A model generated the notes under the pieces. It did not search any database, was not told where the DNA came from, and saw nothing but the letters and a program-made list of their open reading frames with translations. Below are positions 57,128 to 64,000 of a stretch of DNA of 64,000 nt, piece by piece. Numbering within the stretch: position 1 is the first letter of the stretch; each line of letters begins with the position of its first letter. Source of the stretch: Heterohyrax brucei (lineage: Eukaryota; Chordata; Mammalia; Hyracoidea; Procaviidae); the NCBI GenBank assembly GCA_028571685.1, contig CM053143.1, positions 7,617,501 to 7,681,500 on the forward strand, given 5' to 3'. The translations under genes were made by a program, and so were the position numbers.

Positions 57128-58035
57128 ATATCAAAAGGAGATGGAAGTCAGAGTTTCAAAATGAACTGGTCAGCGTTCAGCTATTTCAGAAGACAGGATA
57201 TGATTCCAGGCTGATGACACTGAAAGAGGAGATCCAAGCTGCACTGAAGACCTTGGGGAAGAATAAGACTTCAGGAAATGACACAATGCCAGTTGAGATG
57301 CGTCAACAAATGGATGGAGTGCTCACTCATCCATGCCAAGAAAACTAGAAGACAGCTATCTGACCGTCTGATTAAGCACATCCGTATTTGTATCTACACT
57401 AAAGGAAAGTGATGAAACAATGTGGAAATTGCTGAACAATATCATTTGTATCACCCACAAGTAAAATATTGCTGAAGCTCATTCAAAAAAGTTTGCAGCA
57501 AGACATAGACAGGAAACTACCAGAAGTTCAAGCCAGATTCAGAGGAGGACAGTAGTACAGAGGATAGCGTTGCTGATATCAAATGGGTAACGGCTGAAAG
57601 CAGAGAATACCAAAAATATATTTATTAGTGTCCTACTGATTATGCAGAGGCATTCAGCTTTGTGGATCAAAATGAATTATGGCTAACACTGTGAAGAATG
57701 GAAATTCCAGAACAGTTAATTGTGCTCATAAGGAACCTGCGCATGCACCAAAAGGCAGTCATTGGGACAGAAAAAGAGGATACTGTGTGTTTCAAAGTCC
57801 AGGTTGTGTACTTTCACCATACTGACTCAGTTTTTATATTGAACATACAGTCTAAGAAGCTGGACTATATGAAGAAGAATGAGCAGCAGGATAACTTATT
57901 AACAACTTGCTTACGCAGATGCTTCAAGCATAACAACAATTATGAGCATGGTGGAGGACCAGGCAGTGGTTTGTTTTGTTGTACATACACGGTTGCTATG
58001 AGTTGGAACTGACTTGATGGCACCTAACAATTACA
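57128..58035 (+). mobile_element. RTE LINE fragment, sense, with internal deletion
   Basis: From the RTE spacer (VSVQLFQKTGYDSRLMTLKEEIQ near 57170) through the reverse transcriptase to 'tacgcagatg' (57912-57921), then an abrupt jump to the extreme 3' end ('cttcaagcataacaacaatt', ending 'gatggcacctaacaattac'). The deletion cuts the YADD box after Y-A-D and removes the whole C-terminal region. Confidence 0.85.
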
Positions 58036-59519
58036 ACAAAATGAGAGATAAACTAAAGAGAAGAGATGTGGTGAAATGCCTAAAAATCTGTTCTTACCAA
58101 TTATTACTTAACATGTTGAAAACTTACCCCTTCAAAAAATAAAAAAGATACATTCTTGTCTAGGGCATACATGTTGTTTCAGTAGCCTGAAACATCTTAT
58201 GTAATTATCTGTATTTGGATATTTCAAATTGATTGATCTTTTTTGTATTTTTTTTTGTTAATGGTAGTTGAGGTTTTTCTTATATGTACCTAATTTTGGT
58301 CTGCATTATAGACAGCCAATTTTGGTTAATTATTTTTCGTGGTCTCTACCATGGTCTCTACCAATGAGAGAAAATTTTAATGCAATGAGAAAATTTTCTC
58401 ATTGTAGGGTAAGTTAAATTAGTAAAATCCAGAACACACAGTTTTTGCTTAAAAGTTACACTCTCTGCCAAAATTCAAGCAACTAATTTAACAAGGTGCT
58501 AGGATGACTGGAGGTTTTACTCAGCCCTGTGATTTGGTCACAGATTTGGTATTTGAGTGAAGTGGTTTGTGGTATGTTATTTCTTCTTCTACTTCAAATT
58601 GAGTATGAAACTATGTGATGTATCAAACAACTAACCCTGGAAAATACTTGGAATTGGTTTCGATTGAACATCAAGCAGATCAAAAACTCTGGGGAATTCT
58701 ACAGAAGATAACTCCTCTGCTATTAGACATGAATTTTATCATTTCATTCAGTGCTCCCCCTCTCCCGCAACAACCCACATTAAAGGATGACCATTCCACT
58801 ATCAGAAACTCAGCATCTTTACGTTAGTGAAGGTTTCCACTGGAATTGTCATATTTATCCATACTGTGTACAAACGTCTCATTATTGCTTTTTGTATCAT
58901 TATTAAATGATATTAAGCTTACTATTTGCAAGTGATTTTGAAAGTCTAGTTACTTGCTTGGAAATCTTTATTGATGATTTGTATGAGCTGACATTGATTG
59001 TGCATTTAGCTGGGTTTTTTACATTGTGGCTGGTATTAAATCTTTACTAACATTTTTGTCTTTTTATTGTTTTGTAGAGCTATATTGTTCATTTTTGCAT
59101 AGCATTTAGTAGTCTCATGAACTTCACAGCTAAGTAGGTTTGTCCAAGTCACTTGTGAAATAGCATTTATGGAGTTATTTATGGAGCCATAAAAGGTGAG
59201 GTAGATTTACAAAGTGCTAAAAAGAAGACTACAAGTCAAATGTTTGCTTTGATTTGGTTCTTGTGTTATCCTTCTGTGTTTTACTTCATTAGAGCTAGTA
59301 GTAACCTAACTCTAAAAAGTTTAATGTATATTGTATATTTTATCCCTGTTACCTGTTATATAAAGGGGGGCTGTGGCATTTCTTGCAATCCCCCAAATAC
59401 CACGCAAGTTCGTGATGCTATTTGAGATGAAAATAACCTTTTTTTATTTTTCATTCAAGGCAGAGAAATATTTTTAAAGCAAGGTTGGGGAACAGATTAG
59501 TTTAAACAGAACTAGATAA
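58036..59519. other. Unassigned AT-rich sequence with a 22-bp palindrome
   Basis: No repeat family recognised over about 1.5 kb. It contains a perfect palindrome at 58383-58404 and a short direct repeat 'tggtctctacca' at about 58340-58360. No gene supported. Confidence 0.4.
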
Positions 59520-59529
59520 GAAGAAGATA

Positions 59530-60153
59530 AACCATCCAGTTAAGCGATGGGCAAAGGAGGTGGACAGACACTTCACTAAAGAGGAGATCCAGGCAGCCAA
59601 AAAACACATGCGGACATGTTCACGATCTTTAGTTATTAAAGAAATTCAAATCAAGACAACAATGAGATACTATCTCACCTCAACAAGATTGGCCATGATC
59701 CAGAAAACACAAAACAACAAATGCTGGAGAGGCTGTGGAGAAAGTGGAACCCTGCTACACTGTTGGTAGGGTTGCAAAATGGTCCAGCCTCTTTGGAAGG
59801 AAATCTGGCGCTTCCTTAAAAAAATCGATATCGATATACCATTTGACCCAGTAATTCCACTACTTGGAATATATCCTACAGATTCAAGGCCTTTCATACC
59901 AACAGACACATGCACCAGAATGTTTACCGCAGCACAGTCCACGATAGCAAAAAGATGGAATCAACCGAGATGCCAAATAGAAGAATGGATAGGTAAACTA
60001 TGGTACATATACTCAATGGAGCACTACGCAATGATAAAGAATAACGATGATTCCAGGAAACATCTCCTAACCTGGTTTCAACTGGAAGACCTTATGTTGA
60101 GTGAAAGTAGTCAGCGACAAAAGGACAAATACTGTATGAGACCTCTACAGTAA
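59530..60153 (+). pseudogene. L1 ORF2 C-terminal domain, single nonsense codon
   Basis: Reads [41 protein letters not shown], then the cysteine motif CWRGCGESGTLLHCW, PLWKEIWRFLKK, IPFDPVIPLLGIYP, and ends after SSQRQKDKYCMRPLQ at 60153. The reading frame is continuous except for one TAG at 59767-59769, where active L1s have a second tryptophan after HCW. The cysteine-rich segment is complete up to that point. The endonuclease and reverse transcriptase are missing through 5' truncation. Confidence 0.85.
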
Positions 60154-60204
60154 GACCTCAAAAACAGGCTTGTGTATAGAAGAAAAGACTCTTTGACAGC
60201 TGCC

Positions 60205-60239
60205 AGGGAGAGGAGGGAGGGAGGGGGAGGGGGGGAGGG
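60205..60239 (+). other. G-rich polypurine tract in L1 3'UTR (G-quadruplex motif)
   Basis: Six or more runs of at least three Gs separated by single A or AGA spacers, for example 'gggagggagggggaggg'. It satisfies the four-run G-quadruplex pattern. A G-rich tract in the 3'UTR is a known conserved trait of mammalian L1s. Confidence 0.85.
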
Positions 60240-61225
60240 CTTAGTTTAGATAGTTACTAGAAATCTAGTTGGGAGAAAGCGGTGATAGCACGCATTAGAA
60301 ACAAGAACAACATTAAGTGGACTTCAGCATAACTTGAGTACTCCTTCCATCTTGACTCAATACTGCAAGGATAGAGTAGCTGGGGCAGGGGGCGGAGGAC
60401 CATGCTCTTAGGCGAATTCCAGGCCAATTGGCACAACTAGTGTTTTGCTAAGAGAGCTGTCTGCACCCCACATTGGTGAGTGGCATCTGGGGTCTTAAAA
60501 GCTGCCAAGCTGCCATCCGAGGACTCAACAAATGGTCCCAACTCAGCAGGAACAGATGCTCACTGAGGACCAAAATGACATGCGGTAAAGACAACCTAGA
60601 AGACAGAGATACCCACAAGAGTGGGTGCCTACATCAACTTGGGACCGGAAGAACCGGATGGTGCCCGGCCACCACCAGTAATAGCCATGACGGAGCTCAC
60701 AGAGAGGAGTCTCACTGGCAACACAAGAATAAAAAGGGGTGCATCCTGAGATCTCCACTAAAAGACCTCAATTGATGGTCCAGTGGTTTTGGGTTTCCTC
60801 TGAGAGCATGGCCCCGGCCCTGATGCTGCCCTTTCCCATAAATTATAACAAAGGTCCACTCTTTGGACAGATATGGATTGGACTTGGCAATGCAGAGTGA
60901 CCATATATTGGAAGCACTTTGTGGTTCTGTACATCTACAGGATATCATCTTGCTGACCTCTGGCTGGAGGAAGGGGAGTGGACGGGGTAGGGGGAAGGAG
61001 GCTGTTGGGAGGATGAGACATGTATGGAGCAGAGAGGAATAGTGTGCAGTCACCGGACAGGGAGAGCAGTGGAAGCTGCATATAGGTGGGCATGTAAATT
61101 TATATGTGAATGTACATTTTCACTCACTTATGTTAAGTAAAGAAAAAACAAAAACTCGATATTGTTTAGTTTGTATCTTACGGGGTAACTAGGTGTTCTG
61201 TGCCTGTCTTCTTTTGTACACGATA

Positions 61226-62500
61226 TGTTGTTAGGTGCCATTAAATTGGTTCCAGCTCATAGCAACCTTACGTACAACAGAATAAAATACTGCCCACTCC
61301 TCTGCCATCCTTATAATCCTTGTTGTGCTTGAGTCTGTTGTTGCAGCTGCTGTGACAGTGCATCTTATTGAGGGTCTTCCTCGTTTTTAGTGGCTCTCTA
61401 CTTTGCCAAGAAGGATGTCCTTCTCTGGGCACTGACCTCTCCTGATAACATATCCAAAGTGTGTGAAATGAATCCTCACCATCTTCCTTTCTGAGGAACG
61501 TTCTGGCTGTACTTTTCCCAAGATAGATATGTTCTTTCTTCTGGCATTCCATGGCATATTCATTATTCTTTGCCAACACTGTACTTCAGAGGCATCAGTT
61601 CTTCAGTGTTGCTTATTCATCATCCAGCTTTTATGTATGAGGCCTTTGAAAATATCTTGGCTTTGGTTAGTCAAACCTTAGTCCCCAATGTGACATGTTT
61701 GCTTTTTAATACTTTAAAGGTGTCTTTTACAGCACATTTGCCCAGTGCAATATGTCGTTTGTTTTCATGACTGCTGCTTTTATATGCATTGATAGCGGAT
61801 CCAAATAAAATGAAATTCTTGACAACTTCAATATTGTAGTGTTGCTTATTGGTACAGTTATGAGGATTTTTGTTTTCTTTACTTTATGGTACAATCCATA
61901 GTGAAGTCTCTGATTTTTTTATCAGTAATTTCCTCAAGTGCTCTTCATTTTCAGCAAGCAAGTTTGCGTCATCTGCGTATTATAGGTTGTTAGAGTCTTC
62001 TTCCAATCCTGAGCCATGTTCTTTGTATTGCCCAGCTTGTTGGATTATATGCCCAACATACAGATTGAGTAAGTGTGGTGAAAGGGTACAAACCTGACAC
62101 ACACCTTTCCTGACTTTAAACCATGTGGATCCCCTGTTCTGTTTAAATAAGTACATACAGATTTCTCATGAGCAAAATTAAGTGATACAGATTTTCCTTT
62201 CTTTGTACCGTTATCCTTAATTTGTTATGATTCACACAGCTGAATGTCTTTGTATAGTCAATAAAATCCAAGTAAACATCTTTTTGGTATTTTCTGCTTT
62301 CAGCCACGAGCCATCTGACATTGGAAAAAATATCCCTAGCTCCATGTCCTCTTCTAAATCTCTTGAATTTCTGGCAGTTCCTTTCCAATCACCTTTGAAT
62401 GATCTTTAGCAAGATTTTACATATATATTCATATTGTTTGATAATTTCCATATTCTGTGGATCACCTTTCTTTGGAATGGGCACTGTTTATGTATTTAGG
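61226..62500 (-). mobile_element. RTE LINE 3' part, antisense
   Basis: Runs from the tail complement (tgttgttaggtgccattaaat) through the C-terminal region to the reverse transcriptase. The YADD box is intact at 61968-61979, and YQKDVYLDFIDYTKTFSCVNHNKL is read near 62250-62310 on the minus strand. Frames are broken. It lies directly beside the L1 end at 61150. Confidence 0.85.
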
Positions 62501-62931
62501 AAACCTAAAGTTTTTATTTAAATGAAGGTAAAATAAAATGATCTTGAAAGCTGCTGGGCAGAATGTAATATTATTTTAATGTAGATCTTACTTGGGTGTC
62601 CTTGTATTGGTTCTTTCCTGTTGAGATCCTAGATGTGTTAATTGCAGAACATCCAAATTGTAGTCCTGCATTGTGGTAGATGTCACAGTGTGGGGTACAG
62701 AGCCTCATAGGCCAAAAAAAAAAAAAAAAAAAAAAAAAAGACAACACTCACTAGTGTTGAAGAGCAGGTGCATAAACTGTGAGGTTTTCTAGAGGCGTGT
62801 TCATTCTTCTTCTGTCCTAAGGAGAGATGTGCGTCTGTCTCTGAAATCAGAGTAGGACAAATAAGTTGTGTATGGATGTTCTTTTCACCTAAGTAATAAC
62901 ATGTTAAAAACTTGAGTGACTACGTAACATG
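62501..62931. other. Unassigned sequence with a 26-bp poly(A) run at 62714-62739
   Basis: The A-run may be the tail of an unrecognised retroposed sequence to its left; no cDNA-like body could be identified. Confidence 0.45.
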
Positions 62932-63018
62932 TAAGGAAACCCTGGTGCCATAGTCCTTAAGTGCTGTGACTACTATCTAAATCTAGCAGGTTCTCTGTGA
63001 ACACTCTGTAGGCCAACG
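62932..63018 (+). repeat. AfroSINE head fragment, sense
   Basis: 'aaggaaaccctggtgccatag', 'ttaagtgctgtgactac' and 'ctgtgaacactctgtaggcc'. The 3' half is absent where L1 sequence begins. Confidence 0.7.
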
Positions 63019-63029
63019 TGAGGGGAAAT

Positions 63030-64000
63030 GAGCCTCGGAGACAGAAGGACCTGTATGATTGGGAGACTACATCAACAGGAGAACAGAAGAACCAGATGGT
63101 ACCCGACTGTCACCAAAGACAGCCCTGACAGCGAACACAATGCAGAGTCCCTGACATAAGCGTAAGAAGGAGGAGTGTGCACATCAGGAACTCAAAAGAC
63201 CAGACTTGAGGGTCCAACAGTCTGGAGGGTCCTGTCATGGATTGAACTGTGTCCCCCCCTAAAATGGGGGGGGGCCAGAATTCCCAATATTTTATGATTG
63301 TTCTCCATTTTATGATTTTTCCTATGCTATATGTTAGAGGATTAGAGTAGGGCTGTAAATCCCTTCATAAGCTCACCTCCCTGCTTCCCTGTAAAGAGAG
63401 TTTCCCTGGAGTATGGCTTGTACCACCCTTTATCCTTTCATCCTAGAAGAGATAAAAGGAAAGGGAAGCAAGCAGAGAATTGGGAACCTCACTCCATCAA
63501 GAAAGCAGCACCAGGAGAAGAGCACATCCTTTAGACCAGAGCTTCTGGTGCCCAAATTCTTCCTGAACAAGACTGATCCAACGCAAGGACTTTTCTTCAG
63601 AGCCCAAAAGAGGGAAAGTCTTTCCCTGGAGTGGACATCCTGATTTTGGATTTGTAGCCTACCAGACTCTGTCAAAATAAGCTTTTCTTTGCCAAAGCCA
63701 TCCACTTGTGGTATTTCTGTCAGAGCAGCACTAGCTGGCTAAAAACAAGTCCCTTGGGAACGTGGCCACAGACTTGCTCTTGTCCTAGAGCTGAAACCAG
63801 TACTGAAGCCAGCACTTCAGGCAAAGAATGGACTGGACTTGGGGACACAGAGTGAGGCAGGTATGTGTGTACTTTATGGTTTAATATATATGTATCAAGC
63901 TGTCCTACTGGTTTCTTTTTAGGGAGAAGAAAAGTGGAGAGGAGAGAAGGGGACAAGTGTTAGTTGAGTGGGTACTGGCAACAAAGAGTAGAAAAGAAGA
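63030..64000 (+). mobile_element. L1 3'UTR, sense, split by a solo LTR
   Basis: 'acatcaacaggagaacagaag' and 'gagggtccaacagtctggag' on the left, 'gtcccttgggaacgtggcc' and 'ggagaggagagaaggggac' on the right. It matches the L1 3'UTR at 21010-21531 and continues off the right edge. Confidence 0.82.
63233..63747 (+). mobile_element. Solo LTR of the recurrent TG...CA family, sense, inside L1 3'UTR
   Basis: Begins 'tgtcatggattgaactgtgtc' and ends 'ctagctggctaaaaaca'. The flanking 5 bp are GGTCC (left) and AGTCC (right), one mismatch from a duplication. 515 bp. The interrupted L1 reads on across the site. Confidence 0.85.

Larger units (their letters stand above)
59520..61150 (+). mobile_element. 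5'-truncated L1 LINE, sense, best-preserved copy
   Basis: ORF2 C-terminus (59530-60153) plus the complete 3'UTR, ending 'aagaaaaaacaaaaactcg'. It has the same 3'UTR type as the antisense L1 at 4817. Divergence is low, with only one stop in the ORF2 portion, so it is probably the youngest L1 here. A matching target duplication was not found. Confidence 0.87.

Overview
The window is repeat-dominated mammalian DNA. I found no complete host gene, tRNA, rRNA or CRISPR array. The interspersed repeats point to an afrotherian mammal, most likely an elephant. About two dozen copies of the tRNA-derived AfroSINE are scattered on both strands, together with many pieces of a BovB-like RTE LINE that carries the same 3' tail, and young-looking L1s of one lineage. 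Pan-mammalian relics (MIR, MLT1/MaLR, hAT-Charlie MITEs, old L1) form the background. Species assignment is inference from repeat content only.

Layout. 1-3415: the 5' half of an antisense L1 that runs off the left edge. 4817-13103: a nearly full-length antisense L1 of the same family, split by a ~1.07-kb solo LTR (5995-7064) with a 6-bp target duplication. 14891-18150: an RTE copy with endonuclease and reverse transcriptase remnants and an inverted 3' end. 20721-23278: a second RTE with the arrangement expected from twin priming, itself split by a short L1 with a target duplication. 23.7-25.8 kb: SINEs and nested ancient LTRs. 27-30 kb: two copies of a TG...CA LTR family, six copies of which occur in the window. 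30.8-34.7 kb: a decayed sense L1 carrying two SINEs. 34.9-35.6 kb: an MLT1-type LTR. 37.4-38.6 kb: hAT relics with L1 3' ends. 39.8-40.6 kb: an RTE fragment plus SINE. 41.1-41.6 kb: a mariner transposase remnant. 42.4-49.3 kb: LTRs, MIRs, SINEs and RTE ends. 50.4-53.2 kb: an older antisense L1. 53.4 kb: an RTE 3' end. 57.1-58.0 kb: an RTE with an internal deletion. 59.5-61.1 kb: the best-preserved L1 3' end. 61.2-62.5 kb: an antisense RTE. 63.0-64.0 kb: an L1 3'UTR split by an LTR.

How the parts relate. RTE and AfroSINE end in the same sequence (a variant of 'gactcgacggcacctaac'), which fits SINE mobilisation by the RTE machinery. Three insertions of only 20-46 bp consist of little more than such a tail and are flanked by target-site duplications; they are the most unusual observation here. 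The only plausible host coding sequence is one unidentified candidate exon at 54030-54180 (+), bounded by splice-like signals and encoding an SH3-ligand-like proline motif. Every transposon reading frame seen is interrupted.
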